64,000 nucleotides of DNA from Mucilaginibacter sabulilitoris (GCF_034262375.1 NZ_CP139558.1:7068001-7132000); one strand, 5' to 3'; positions 54,133-62,988 are shown, counted from the stretch's first letter. The notes: generated by a model from the letters alone, not told the origin. Made by a program: numbers and translations.

Positions 54133-54484
54133 TTGTATTTGATTTTTAGGTGAAAGTAAACGAATTGACACAAAACCCATTAACTGGGCTCAGTGCGGCG
54201 AATTTACAAAAATTACAGCTAAAAGCTGTCAGTCAATTATGTAAATGTTATTTGGAGCTATTCTAAATAGCGTCCTCCTAACCGCCTAAAGGGGGGATGC
54301 TCCATGAAAAAACATATGGAAAAAATAGAAGTCTAAAGTATTGGGTGTCATGCTGAGCTCGGTCCAAGGGTCGAGCGCAGATGCCACCCCACCATGCTTC
54401 GACGGAGCTCAGCATGACACCTTTTTGCACTTATGTGGAAGTGATAATTTAATCGGTAAAAGTACTTTTTTTAGTTTTACACCA
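54133..54484. other. 352-bp divergent region before aconitase and the GrpB-like gene
   Basis: Next to aconitase is an AT-rich upstream part. Then TCCTCCTAACCGCC and AAAGGGGGGATG (about 54272-54302) and a strong palindrome at 54345-54420 (GTGTCATGCTGAGCTC at the left, GAGCTCAGCATGACAC at the right). The region 54421-54484 should hold the promoter of the GrpB-like gene, but no perfect TAnnTTTG was found. Confidence 0.6.
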
Positions 54485-55066
54485 ATGAAAATGACTATAA
54501 CAGATTATCAGGATAACTGGGCCGCATTATTTGCAGATGAGCAGAAAAAAATAAGCGATATCCTTGGATTTTTAGATCCTGCGATAGTACACATCGGCAG
54601 CACCTCGGTACCAGGCCTCTGCGCTAAACCAATAATCGATATACAAGTAGGCTTAAAAAGTGCCGAAGACCTGGATAAAACCATAGCACCCATGCAGCAA
54701 CATTATGCCTACGTTAAAAAATATGAGCCCGACTGGCCTGCAAGACGTTATTATTGTAAATATAAAAGCGAAACAGGCAATCCCGTACCTTCATTTATTG
54801 ATGTAGATGATACCGCGCCCGTTAAGCAAGGCTTAATCTCATTGGTACACATTCATGTTTTTGTAAAAGACACCGACGACTGGATCAGGCACATCGCTTT
54901 CAAGGATTATTTAGCCAGTCATCCTCATGATCGCAATGCCTACTGTAAGCTCAAGCAGCAACTCGCAAAGCAGGAGTTTGAGGATATGATAGTCTATAAC
55001 AACGCCAAAAATGACTTTGTAAAGCAAATCGAGCAAAAAGCGGTGGAGTGGTACAGATCGAAATAA
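54485..55066 (+). CDS. GrpB-like nucleotidyltransferase (UPF0157)
   Basis: A 193-aa protein: WAALFADEQKKISDILG, VHIGSTSVPGLCAKPIIDIQVGL (the NTase-fold GSTS motif with metal-binding DI), HIHVFVKDTDDWIRHIAFKDYLASHP and YCKLKQQLA. GrpB family members are nucleotidyltransferase-like; the physiological reaction is not known. A 48-codon upstream extension to 54341 would encode the palindromic repeat (MLSSVQGSS) and is not used. Confidence 0.9.
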   Translation: MKMTITDYQDNWAALFADEQKKISDILGFLDPAIVHIGSTSVPGLCAKPIIDIQVGLKSAEDLDKTIAPMQQHYAYVKKYEPDWPARRYYCKYKSETGNPVPSFIDVDDTAPVKQGLISLVHIHVFVKDTDDWIRHIAFKDYLASHPHDRNAYCKLKQQLAKQEFEDMIVYNNAKNDFVKQIEQKAVEWYRSK

Positions 55067-55079
55067 AATAGATTCCTAT

Positions 55080-55700
55080 TCAACTCAACACCCTAAACTC
55101 ATAACCCGCCTTGCTCCAAACTTCCAAGGCGCGGGGCAGTGCATATTTGACCCGGTCAAAGGCTTTAAGACTATCATGAAAAACCACCACCGATCCGGCT
55201 TCAGTATGCTTCAACACATTTTGAAGGCAAGCTTCGGGGCTCAGGTTGATGTCAAAATCGCCGCTCAGCACATCCCACATGATGATTTTAATATCGGGGC
55301 GCGCAATCTTCAGGTCTTTGATCTGCTGCCTTTTTATTCTGCCGTAAGGTGGTCTGAAAAGAGAGGTGTCCAATATTTTATCGGCCTGTAAAAAATTATC
55401 AAGGTAAGTTTCGTTATCTGTTTTCCAGCCTTTGAGATGATTATAGGTATGATTACCTATCGCGTGGCCGTTTGCTATTAATTGCTTAAAGATGTCAGGA
55501 TGTTTTTTTACATTGTCGGCAATGCAAAAAAAGGTGGCTTTGGCATTATATTGTTTTAAAATATTTAATATATGTGTTGTAACAATTGGTATAGGTCCAT
55601 CGTCAAAAGTGAGATAAATGCAATGGTTTGTTCGGTTAATGTTCCAAATTAGTTCAGGATACAGCCTTTTAAGCAGCCCGGGTGTTTTAACCAAATACAT
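55080..55700 (-). CDS. Polysaccharide deacetylase (NodB/CE4)
   Basis: A 206-aa carbohydrate esterase. The motifs are TFDDGPIPIVT (metal Asp), HAIGNHTYNH (metal His pair), RPPYGRIK and the distal VVVFHDS. It would remove acetyl groups from a surface or peptidoglycan amino sugar. The ATG at 55700 (MYLVKTPGLL) is preferred; the upstream Met at 55751 would add 17 residues (MFIFIYFLNRTYNS) that look hydrophobic, which leaves open a membrane anchor. Confidence 0.9.
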   Translation of the reverse strand: MYLVKTPGLLKRLYPELIWNINRTNHCIYLTFDDGPIPIVTTHILNILKQYNAKATFFCIADNVKKHPDIFKQLIANGHAIGNHTYNHLKGWKTDNETYLDNFLQADKILDTSLFRPPYGRIKRQQIKDLKIARPDIKIIMWDVLSGDFDINLSPEACLQNVLKHTEAGSVVVFHDSLKAFDRVKYALPRALEVWSKAGYEFRVLS

Positions 55701-55755
55701 ATTTATATAGGAGTTATATGTTCTATTTAAAAAATAAATAAAAATGAACATGCAA

Positions 55756-55776
55756 GGTAAGCATCAGTTGCTTACC
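55756..55776. promoter_or_regulatory. Inverted repeat in front of the TolC/adaptor operon
   Basis: GGTAAGCA-TCAGT-TGCTTACC is an 8-bp dyad with a 5-nt spacer in the gap between the divergent deacetylase and TolC genes, 17 nt before the TolC ATG. It looks like an operator half-site pair, and no regulator gene is adjacent. Confidence 0.45.
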
Positions 55777-55793
55777 ATTGTATATAAAAACTT

Positions 55794-57239
55794 ATGAAAC
55801 CAACATTATCACTACCCGTTAAAACAATCCTGATAGGTGCAATATTATTTTCGTCACTTATTTTTAAAGCTAATGCACAGGAGGTAATAACCTTACAAAA
55901 AGCTATTGACCTTACCCTCGACAGAAATTTAACCATCAAACAGGCCCAATTTACTGAAGCTTTGTCTGACGAGGATCTGAAACAATCAAAGTACAATCAA
56001 TTACCCAATTTGACCGCTGCCCCACAGGGCACATTCAATTTTGGCCGTAACATTGACCCATCAACCAATCAGTTTATTAATCAGCGTATTTTTGCGCTAA
56101 ATGGTAATGTGTCAACCCAGATCACTTTATTTCAGGGCGGTCAGTTGCGTAACCAGGTAATTCAAAACAAAATATTGCTCGATGCCAATAAAACAGCCAC
56201 ATCAAAAGTAAAAAACGACCTGATACTAAATGTGGTGACCACCTTTTTGAACGTGTTAACCAATCAGGATCTTGTAAAAGCATCGCAACAGCAAATTGAT
56301 ATTGCCAAGCTTACTTTAGAAAGGGCACAAAAAAATTATAGTGTAGGTAACCAAACCCTGGCCGATCTGTCGCAGGCTAAAGCGCAGCTTTCAACCGCCG
56401 ATCTGAATTTCACCAACGCTCAAAATCAGCTGGAACTATCTGTGCTCACGTTAAAGCAATATATGGAAATGAATCCGGCTACAGAGATAGTTATTGAAAA
56501 ACCAGATATCAGCAAGCTAACCAATCTAAAAACAATTTATGATCCGCAGGATGTGCTAAAAACAGCCATGGGCATAAACCCCGATGTATTACTTGCAGAG
56601 GTTCAGCAAAAATCATACGAGCAGGCAATAAAGGTTGCAAGAGGTAATTATTTTCCAAGTGTGATTTTATTCGGGCAAGCCGGCTCTTATTATTCAGGCG
56701 CAAAAAACGTACTTGAAAGTGCAACGCTCAATGGTACATTTAATACTATTGGCATTGTAAAGGGCACTCAACAAGAGGTAGTAGCCCCTAATTTCACCTC
56801 TACTTTTAAAAGCAACCCGTTTTTTACACAATTAAGCGATAACTTTAACCAGGCAGCCGGTATAAGTTTGCAGATACCGATATTTAACCGGTTTACCGCA
56901 CGTACATCAGTACGCAAGGCAAAAATACAAGCAGAAAATGCACAGGTAACTGCCCAGCTGGCCCGCAATAACCTGAGCAAGGTTATTTACCAGGCGGTAT
57001 GGGATGTACAGGCGGCAGAAAAAAAATATCAGTCGACCATACAAACGTATCAGGCTAATAAAGATGCCTTTAACGTTATACAGCAGCGTTATACTGTTGG
57101 TTTAGTAAACTCATTGGATTATAATACATCATTAACCAATCTTAATAAATCTCAGTTTGATATGATAGAAGCCCAGTATCAGCTTGTTTTCCGGAGTAAG
57201 GTGATTGATTATTACCTGGGCAATCAAATAACGCTTTAA
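55794..57239 (+). CDS. TolC-family outer-membrane efflux protein
   Basis: A 481-aa protein with a signal peptide (TILIGAILFSSLIFKANAQE) and paired alpha-helical repeats: LQKAIDLTLDRNLTIKQAQF in the first half and ARTSVRKAKIQAENAQVTAQLARNNL in the second. It forms the outer-membrane tunnel. The periplasmic adaptor gene starts 51 nt downstream. An inner-membrane RND or ABC component is not in the window. Confidence 0.95.
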   Translation: MKPTLSLPVKTILIGAILFSSLIFKANAQEVITLQKAIDLTLDRNLTIKQAQFTEALSDEDLKQSKYNQLPNLTAAPQGTFNFGRNIDPSTNQFINQRIFALNGNVSTQITLFQGGQLRNQVIQNKILLDANKTATSKVKNDLILNVVTTFLNVLTNQDLVKASQQQIDIAKLTLERAQKNYSVGNQTLADLSQAKAQLSTADLNFTNAQNQLELSVLTLKQYMEMNPATEIVIEKPDISKLTNLKTIYDPQDVLKTAMGINPDVLLAEVQQKSYEQAIKVARGNYFPSVILFGQAGSYYSGAKNVLESATLNGTFNTIGIVKGTQQEVVAPNFTSTFKSNPFFTQLSDNFNQAAGISLQIPIFNRFTARTSVRKAKIQAENAQVTAQLARNNLSKVIYQAVWDVQAAEKKYQSTIQTYQANKDAFNVIQQRYTVGLVNSLDYNTSLTNLNKSQFDMIEAQYQLVFRSKVIDYYLGNQITL

Positions 57240-57290
57240 ACATTAGTAAGCTTAATCTTAAACACAAATAAAATATCGAAACGCATAGTC

Positions 57291-58634
57291 ATGGGAAAAA
57301 CTACTAAATATATTTTGATTGGCCTGGGAGCAATAGTTGTATTGTTCTTTATATTAAAGTTTGCCGGCGTGGTTGGGAAACCTGCATTAACCCAGATAGC
57401 CACAGAAAAAGCTGATGTGCGTGAAATTAGTGAAACCGTATCGGCCAGCGGTAAAATAAAACCACATGTTGAAGTAAAGATAACCTCAGAAGTATCGGGC
57501 GAAATAGTTGAGCTGCCTGTTAAAGAAGGAGATGTGGTTAAAAAGGGGCAGCTGCTTTGTAAGGTACGCCCTGACATATTAAAATCTGGCTATGACAGGG
57601 CCGTGGCATCATACAGCACCCAAAAGGCAAGTGTGGGCAACTCCGTGCAAATGCTTAAACAAGCCGAAGCTACTTATAATAACCAGGCCGCTATTTACAA
57701 ACGCAGTAAAGAACTTTATGATAATAAGGTACTTACCGCGTCTGAATATGATAACGCTAAAGCCAGTTATGAAGGAGCCAAAGCGAGTTTAGAAGCCGCA
57801 AAACAAAACGTAGTGGGCGCCCAGTTTGGCCTGGTACAGTCGTCCGCCTCAGTTAAAGAAGCACAGGATAACCTGGCTAAAACAAGCCTTTATTCACCGG
57901 TTGATGGCGTAGTATCAAAATTATCGATAGAAAAAGGTGAGCGTGTTTTAGGAACCCAGCAATTTGCCGGTACCGAGATCATGACCATATCTGACCTGAG
58001 CAAAATGGACGTGAATGTTGATGTGAACGAAAATGATATTAACCGTATTTCTGTAGGCGATCCCGCGAATATTGAAATTGATGCCTTTTTAGGTAAGAAG
58101 TTTAACGGATCGGTAATTGAGATAGGAAGCTCGGCCAACGTTGTGGGTACCACTGCCGACCAGGTAACTAACTTTACGGTTAAAGTGCGTATAGATGCCA
58201 AATCATACGAAGGTTTGCTCAAAAAAACCCATGATAACCCATCTCCTTTCCGTCCAGGACTAACAGCCACGGTTGATATTAATACCAACCACGTTAAATC
58301 AATGTCTGTTCCTATACAATCCGTAACTACACGTGAGGAGAAAAAAGAGACTACTCCTGCTCCGGGTGCAGCTCAAACCGATGATAAAAATAAACCACAG
58401 ATCAGCGCGCCGGTAAAAGAATATGTATATGTTTATAATGCAGGTAAATTAAAGCAGGTACAGGTTACTACCGGTATCCAGAATGACGCCTATATCCAAG
58501 TACTGACAGGGTTAAAAAGCGGAGAAGAAGTGGTATCGGCTCCATACTCGGCCATATCAAAAACCTTGGCAGATGGCATGATGGTTGAAAAGGTTGATAA
58601 ATCAAAACTTTTTAATGCCGATGCTAATAAATAA
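57291..58634 (+). CDS. RND/ABC efflux periplasmic adaptor (HlyD/MacA type)
   Basis: A 447-aa adaptor with an N-terminal membrane anchor (YILIGLGAIVVLFFILKFAGV), the lipoyl halves (VSASGKIKPHVEVKITSEVSGEIVELPVKEGDVVKKGQLL and SLYSPVDGVVSKLSIEKGERV), a coiled-coil hairpin between them, and the beta-barrel part with VDVNENDINRISVGDPANIEIDAF. A region around residues 350-375 is charged and low in complexity (EEKKETTPAPGAAQTDDKNK). It connects the TolC protein to an inner-membrane pump. Confidence 0.95.
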   Translation: MGKTTKYILIGLGAIVVLFFILKFAGVVGKPALTQIATEKADVREISETVSASGKIKPHVEVKITSEVSGEIVELPVKEGDVVKKGQLLCKVRPDILKSGYDRAVASYSTQKASVGNSVQMLKQAEATYNNQAAIYKRSKELYDNKVLTASEYDNAKASYEGAKASLEAAKQNVVGAQFGLVQSSASVKEAQDNLAKTSLYSPVDGVVSKLSIEKGERVLGTQQFAGTEIMTISDLSKMDVNVDVNENDINRISVGDPANIEIDAFLGKKFNGSVIEIGSSANVVGTTADQVTNFTVKVRIDAKSYEGLLKKTHDNPSPFRPGLTATVDINTNHVKSMSVPIQSVTTREEKKETTPAPGAAQTDDKNKPQISAPVKEYVYVYNAGKLKQVQVTTGIQNDAYIQVLTGLKSGEEVVSAPYSAISKTLADGMMVEKVDKSKLFNADANK

Positions 58635-58651
58635 TAACCGTTGATACAGAC

Positions 58652-58691
58652 ATAACAAAGCCGCTGTCTTAAAGGACGGCGGCTTTGTTAT
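58652..58691. terminator. Bidirectional terminator after the adaptor gene
   Basis: ATAACAAAGCCG pairs with CGGCTTTGTTAT, with a further short inner stem, between the adaptor gene and the convergent binding-protein gene. Confidence 0.85.
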
Positions 58692-58695
58692 TTAA

Positions 58696-60324
58696 TTACT
58701 TCTTAATCACCCTTTTCAGCACCAGCAGATTTTGCCCATTAAGGCTGTAACCAGATATATTGTTTTGATACAGGTTAACCAGTTTATCATAGTATAATAC
58801 CACAACCGGCGATTGTTCCATCATCAAACCATCCATTTGCTGATATATGGCATATCGCTCCTCATTGTTTTTTACCTGGTAAGTTTGCTCAAACAGGGCG
58901 TCAAATTTTTTATTGTTAAAGCCGGTATAATTAGGGCCGTAAGGGATTTTATTTTTTGAGTAAAATACCGAAAGATAATTTTCACCGTCGGGATAATCGG
59001 CTATCCATTGGCCATAAAAAAAGTTAATACCGTTTTTAGAAACCAGCTCACGCAGGCTGGCCCCCTGGGTAATCTCAACACTGGTTTTAATTCCAACACG
59101 GTCAAGTTGTCCCTGTACATATTCAATTAAACTGCGGTAACCAACCGTAGTAGCCAGTGAAATTTCGGGCAGGTTTTTACCATCAGGAAAGCCTGCTTCG
59201 GCCAATAACTGGCGTGCCTTCTCAGGATCATAGGTATATCCCTTAACATTTTTGTTAAACCCTGGCATACCCTCCGGAATAAAACCGGCATAACCTGGTG
59301 TACCCATGCTGTTGCGCAGGTATTTCATCATTTTTTGTCTGTCGATGGCGTAATTTATAGCCTGCCTTACCTTCAATATCCGCAGCGGTGATTTTTTAAC
59401 TATAGCCAAATTGGTATCAACCAATATGCCCAGGTACATGGTATTGAGGTATGGGGCGGTATTTAAAATAAATTTACCCTTATACTTCTGCGTTATTCTG
59501 CCCGATTTGGTTAGTATATCGTCGCGGTAGCTGCCATCGATATCATTCAGAAAATCGAGCTTCTTTTTTATAAACTCCAGGAACGAGGTCTGCTTGTCGG
59601 CGATAAACGTCGCCTTAACGGCATCAAGGTAAGGCAGGCGGGTGCCCTTTTCATCTTTCTCCCAGTACTTTTCATTCTTCAGCAATACCAGCACCTCCCC
59701 CTCCTTCCAGTATTTAAATTTAAACGGACCGGTACCGATGGGGTGGCTCCTGAAATCTTTTCCATAATGTTCCACAACCTCTTTCGGTACAACAGAACAA
59801 TATTGCGCGGTTAGCATGCTCAAAAATGGCGCAAAAGGTTGCTTAAGCCTAATCTGCAGCGTACTGTCATTAGCAGCTACAAAAGCATTCTTACCCTCCA
59901 CCTTATCACTGAATATCCATGAACCGGACGAGGCCACTTTGGGGTCTATTAACCGACCAAAGCTGTAAACAAAATCGGCGGCCAAAGCTCTTCTGCCCAC
60001 TCCGCCTTTAAAAAGAGGATCGTCATGAAAGTAAACATCATTACGTAAATGGAATGTATATAACAAGCCATCGGCAGATACATCCCAGCTTTTGGCAATG
60101 CAGGGTATAACTTTTAAACTATCATTAATCTGAACCAGTCCGTTAAAAACCTGGTTATCCATCCAGATAGTATAATGGTTACGGCAAAATGCCGGGTCAA
60201 GCGAAGTAAGGCCTTCTTCCAGATTAATATTAAATACCGTTTTGCGGGAATCAGTAGTATCGGTATGGCAGGCAATAAGTTGAATTAACAGTACAGCAAA
60301 AAATAATATGGCCCATTTATTCAT
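58696..60324 (-). CDS. Peptide/nickel-type ABC substrate-binding lipoprotein
   Basis: A 542-aa SBP_bac_5 protein with a lipobox (LIAC, Cys19) after a signal peptide. Body motifs are LDPAFCRNHYTIWMDNQVFNGLVQ, ADFVYSFGRLIDP, HPIGTGPFKFKYW, QAINYAIDRQKMMKYLR and GMPGFNKNVKGYTYDPEKARQLLAEAGFPDG. Oligopeptides are the usual ligands. No permease or ATPase genes are adjacent, so it is an orphan or is used by a transporter elsewhere. Confidence 0.93.
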   Translation of the reverse strand: MNKWAILFFAVLLIQLIACHTDTTDSRKTVFNINLEEGLTSLDPAFCRNHYTIWMDNQVFNGLVQINDSLKVIPCIAKSWDVSADGLLYTFHLRNDVYFHDDPLFKGGVGRRALAADFVYSFGRLIDPKVASSGSWIFSDKVEGKNAFVAANDSTLQIRLKQPFAPFLSMLTAQYCSVVPKEVVEHYGKDFRSHPIGTGPFKFKYWKEGEVLVLLKNEKYWEKDEKGTRLPYLDAVKATFIADKQTSFLEFIKKKLDFLNDIDGSYRDDILTKSGRITQKYKGKFILNTAPYLNTMYLGILVDTNLAIVKKSPLRILKVRQAINYAIDRQKMMKYLRNSMGTPGYAGFIPEGMPGFNKNVKGYTYDPEKARQLLAEAGFPDGKNLPEISLATTVGYRSLIEYVQGQLDRVGIKTSVEITQGASLRELVSKNGINFFYGQWIADYPDGENYLSVFYSKNKIPYGPNYTGFNNKKFDALFEQTYQVKNNEERYAIYQQMDGLMMEQSPVVVLYYDKLVNLYQNNISGYSLNGQNLLVLKRVIKK

Positions 60325-60426
60325 TGAAGGCTAATGTAATAATTATTGGGTTAGCGTATTATGCTTTATAGATTTATTACGTATAGATGAAGGTAAATTT
60401 ACTAACTAACAACTTCCTTGTAATTT

Positions 60427-60506
60427 GTCATCCTGAACGGAGTGAAGGATCTGTTATTCATCGTGCACGGTTCAACAATAGATGCTTCACTCCGTTCAGT
60501 ATGACA
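60427..60506. repeat. GTCAT/ATGAC-bounded palindromic repeat
   Basis: GTCATCCTGAACGGAGTGAAG at the left (approximately 60427-60447) and CTTCACTCCGTTCAGTATGAC at the right form a long near-perfect hairpin between recA and the binding-protein gene. A close relative lies at 61703-61778. Confidence 0.8.
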
Positions 60507-60531
60507 AAATTAAAAACGCAGGATATAATGA

Positions 60532-60560
60532 AAAAGCCTCCTCAAAATGAGAAGGCTTTT
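60532..60560 (-). terminator. recA terminator
   Basis: AAAAGCCTCCTC and GAGAAGGCTTTT pair around an AAAAT loop, with one mismatch. It lies 54 nt after the recA stop, and both sides end in A/T runs. Confidence 0.75.
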
Positions 60561-60614
60561 CTATACAATAAATCCGAAATCGAAATTCCGAATTTCGCAA
60601 ATTTTTAGATTCTG

Positions 60615-61634
60615 TTATTCTTCAACCAAACTTTCGCCGGTAACTGTTTCTTTGATTTTGTTTTCCAGTTCTTCCTGTAGCTCTGGATTATCAAGTATTA
60701 GCTGTTTAACTGCGTCACGACCCTGGCCTAAGCGGGTTTCGCCATAGCTAAACCATGAACCCGCTTTTTTGATAATATTATATTCAACACCCAGATCAAT
60801 AATTTCACCGGCTTTTGAAATACCTTCGCCAAACATGATATCAAATTCGGCCACGCGGAACGGCGGAGCGACTTTATTCTTAACAATTTTAACCTTAACC
60901 CGATTACCCGATACCTCATCGGTATCTTTAATTTGCGATATACGGCGTACATCCAAACGTACCGAAGCATAAAATTTAAGGGCGTTACCACCTGTAGTAG
61001 TTTCCGGGTTACCAAACATTACACCAATTTTATCGCGTAACTGGTTAATGAATATACAGCAGCATCCGGTTTTGCTGATGGTACCCGTTAATTTACGTAG
61101 CGCCTGCGACATTAAACGGGCATGCAAACCCATTTTTGAATCGCCCATTTCGCCTTCAATTTCGGCTTTGGGTACCAATGCGGCAACAGAATCAACAACC
61201 AGGATATCGATAGCTCCTGAACGGATTAGGTTATCGGCAATTTCAAGCGCCTGCTCACCATTATCAGGCTGTGATATCAATAGGTTTTCAACATCGACGC
61301 CTAATTTTTTGGCATAAAAGCGGTCAAAAGCGTGCTCCGCATCGATAAAAGCAGCAATACCGCCTTTTTTCTGAGCCTCAGCTATAGCGTGTATGGCCAG
61401 TGTTGTTTTACCTGATGATTCCGGGCCATATATTTCAATAACCCTGCCTTTAGGTAAGCCGCCAACCCCTAAAGCTATATCAAGCCCCAGGGAGCCTGTT
61501 GATATTACTTCGGTAGGTTCAATAACGGAATCGCCCAATTTCATGATGGTGCCTTTTCCGTATGATTTTTCCAGCTTATCTAATGTAAGCTGAAGCGCTT
61601 TCAATTTATCTGAATTATTTTTATCTGTGCTCAT
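60615..61634 (-). CDS. recA: RecA recombinase
   Basis: A 339-aa strand-exchange and SOS co-protease ATPase. Walker A is GPESSGKT (residues 70-77), Walker B ends in ILVVDSVAAL, and loop L2 is FINQLRDKIGVMFGNPETTTGG. The C-terminal acidic tail is short (EDNPELQEELENKI region, ending TGESLVEE). It is a single gene with a palindromic repeat on both sides. No LexA box was identified. Confidence 0.98.
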   Translation of the reverse strand: MSTDKNNSDKLKALQLTLDKLEKSYGKGTIMKLGDSVIEPTEVISTGSLGLDIALGVGGLPKGRVIEIYGPESSGKTTLAIHAIAEAQKKGGIAAFIDAEHAFDRFYAKKLGVDVENLLISQPDNGEQALEIADNLIRSGAIDILVVDSVAALVPKAEIEGEMGDSKMGLHARLMSQALRKLTGTISKTGCCCIFINQLRDKIGVMFGNPETTTGGNALKFYASVRLDVRRISQIKDTDEVSGNRVKVKIVKNKVAPPFRVAEFDIMFGEGISKAGEIIDLGVEYNIIKKAGSWFSYGETRLGQGRDAVKQLILDNPELQEELENKIKETVTGESLVEE

Positions 61635-61651
61635 CTTAAAAGTTTCTTCAA

Positions 61652-61659
61652 CAAATATA
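61652..61659 (-). promoter_or_regulatory. -7 promoter box of recA
   Basis: On the minus strand it reads TATATTTG (TAnnTTTG), 17 nt before the ATG. No clear -33 TTTG. Confidence 0.45.
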
Positions 61660-61702
61660 AATGTTTTATTTTAAAATACTAATTTTTTTAGTAATTTATT
61701 AT

Positions 61703-61778
61703 TGTCGTGCTGAACGGAGTGAAGCATCTGTTTCATCATACTTATCGCAGAATAGATCCTTCGTTCCTCAGGATGACA
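61703..61778. repeat. GTCAT/ATGAC-bounded palindromic repeat
   Basis: CGTGCTGAACGGAGTGAAG at the left and CCTTCGTTCCTCAGGATGAC at the right, between nth and recA. It is a degenerate relative of the repeat at 60427-60506. Confidence 0.7.
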
Positions 61779-61821
61779 AAACCTTATTTACTGTTGAATT
61801 TAGTCAACCTGTAAATACCAA

Positions 61822-62583
61822 TCAAATATCTTTATCCACACTTCTTTTTTTCAGCTCTTTACTGATAGTATTCAGTGCTTTCTTCTTTTTGGCTTCTTTT
61901 GCTTTCTTGATTTTGGCGGCTTCGGCCCGCAGCAGGGCAGCCTCAGTATTGTTTCGTTCATAGTATTTGCAAAACCAGGTAAGCGGGCAAATTTCGCACT
62001 TAGGGCTGCGGGCAACACAAATATAACGACCGTGCAATATAAGCCAGTGATGGGCTACACCCAATATGTCCTGAGGCAGATATTCGGTCAGTTGTTGTTC
62101 AACAGCCAGCGGGGTGCGGGCGTTGGTAGTTAAACCAATGCGGTTTGACACCCTGAAAACATGAGTATCTACCGCTATGGCGGGCGCGTCAAATACTACT
62201 GAAGCTATAACGTTAGCTGTTTTACGGCCCACGCCCGGCATCTTCTGCAGATCATCTATATCTGAGGGTACCTGGCTGTTAAAAACTTCTACCAGCATTT
62301 TCCCCATGCCTACCAGGTGCTTGGCCTTATTGTTAGGATAGCTTACACTGCGTATATAGGTAAAAACTTCTTCGGGTGATGACGCGGCCAGATCTTCCGG
62401 GGCAGGGAAACGCTCAAATAAAGCCGGAGTAACCTGGTTTATGCGCTTATCGGTACATTGCGCAGATAGGATAACCGCTATAAGCAATTGAAAAGGGTTA
62501 TTATAATGAAGTTCAGTAACAGGATTGGGCTGTTGCTTTGAAAAATATTCAACAAAATGGCGATAACGTTCGGCCTTGAGCAT
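61822..62583 (-). CDS. nth: Endonuclease III
   Basis: A 253-aa DNA glycosylase/AP lyase for oxidised pyrimidines. The HhH motif MPGVGRKTANVIASVVF contains K121, the catalytic Asp139 is in VDTHVFRVSNRIG, and the 4Fe-4S cluster is C189-X6-C196-X2-C199-X5-C205. A basic C-terminal extension of roughly 40 residues (AAKIKKAKEAKKKKALNT) makes it longer than the usual ~211 aa. Confidence 0.96.
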   Translation of the reverse strand: MLKAERYRHFVEYFSKQQPNPVTELHYNNPFQLLIAVILSAQCTDKRINQVTPALFERFPAPEDLAASSPEEVFTYIRSVSYPNNKAKHLVGMGKMLVEVFNSQVPSDIDDLQKMPGVGRKTANVIASVVFDAPAIAVDTHVFRVSNRIGLTTNARTPLAVEQQLTEYLPQDILGVAHHWLILHGRYICVARSPKCEICPLTWFCKYYERNNTEAALLRAEAAKIKKAKEAKKKKALNTISKELKKRSVDKDI

Positions 62584-62698
62584 TTTAAAATAAATGAGAA
62601 AGTTTGTGGCACAATTGATTATAATTTACAAACTATACATATATTATAATATGTATTACAATCACATTTTAAACCATGGAGATCAATAAAAATAGAAA

Positions 62699-62780
62699 GG
62701 TTCATAAATCATTAATTGGGTCTTGGTTTCCGCTCTTCTAAAGGCATCAACCTCAATCAACAATTATGATCTATGAACCA
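62699..62780. repeat. Inverted repeat between nth and a small ORF
   Basis: GGTTCATAAATCATTAATTG and CAATTATGATCTATGAACC face each other about 40 nt apart. A possible transcription stop for the small gene to its right. Confidence 0.5.
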
Positions 62781-62793
62781 GTAAGTTTGGCAA

Positions 62794-62988
62794 TTAGCGC
62801 AGGCTCTTGGAGTAGTCAAGTATCTGATGTATAGTCTGTACCTTTGGTTTTTTATTCAAAAGGTCCAAACCAACACGAATTGAATTATAAAAAATCAAAT
62901 CGTCAGCATCCAGATTTTCTTGTCCATTCTCGTTCATCAGAGCTTGGTTAGCAATTCCATTTAACGTTGTTGTAAAGGTTTCATCCAT
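62794..62988 (-). CDS. Hypothetical small protein, 64 aa
   Basis: A 64-aa soluble protein (MDETFTTTLNGIANQALMNEN, then LIFYNSIRVGLDLLNKKPKVQTIHQILDYSKSLR). No family is recognised. The amino-acid use is normal and a helix-rich fold is likely. It lies between nth and the sigma factor on the same strand, with about 200 bp on each side. Coding is inferred from the frame alone. Confidence 0.5.
   Translation of the reverse strand: MDETFTTTLNGIANQALMNENGQENLDADDLIFYNSIRVGLDLLNKKPKVQTIHQILDYSKSLR

Noticed and set aside
54341..54484. N-terminal extension of the GrpB-like protein
   Set aside because: The added residues are encoded by a palindromic repeat; the family's start is at 54485.
62677..62742. 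21-codon plus-strand frame starting ATGGAGATC
   Set aside because: Very short, overlaps an inverted repeat and lies on the opposite strand to all neighbours; no support for translation.
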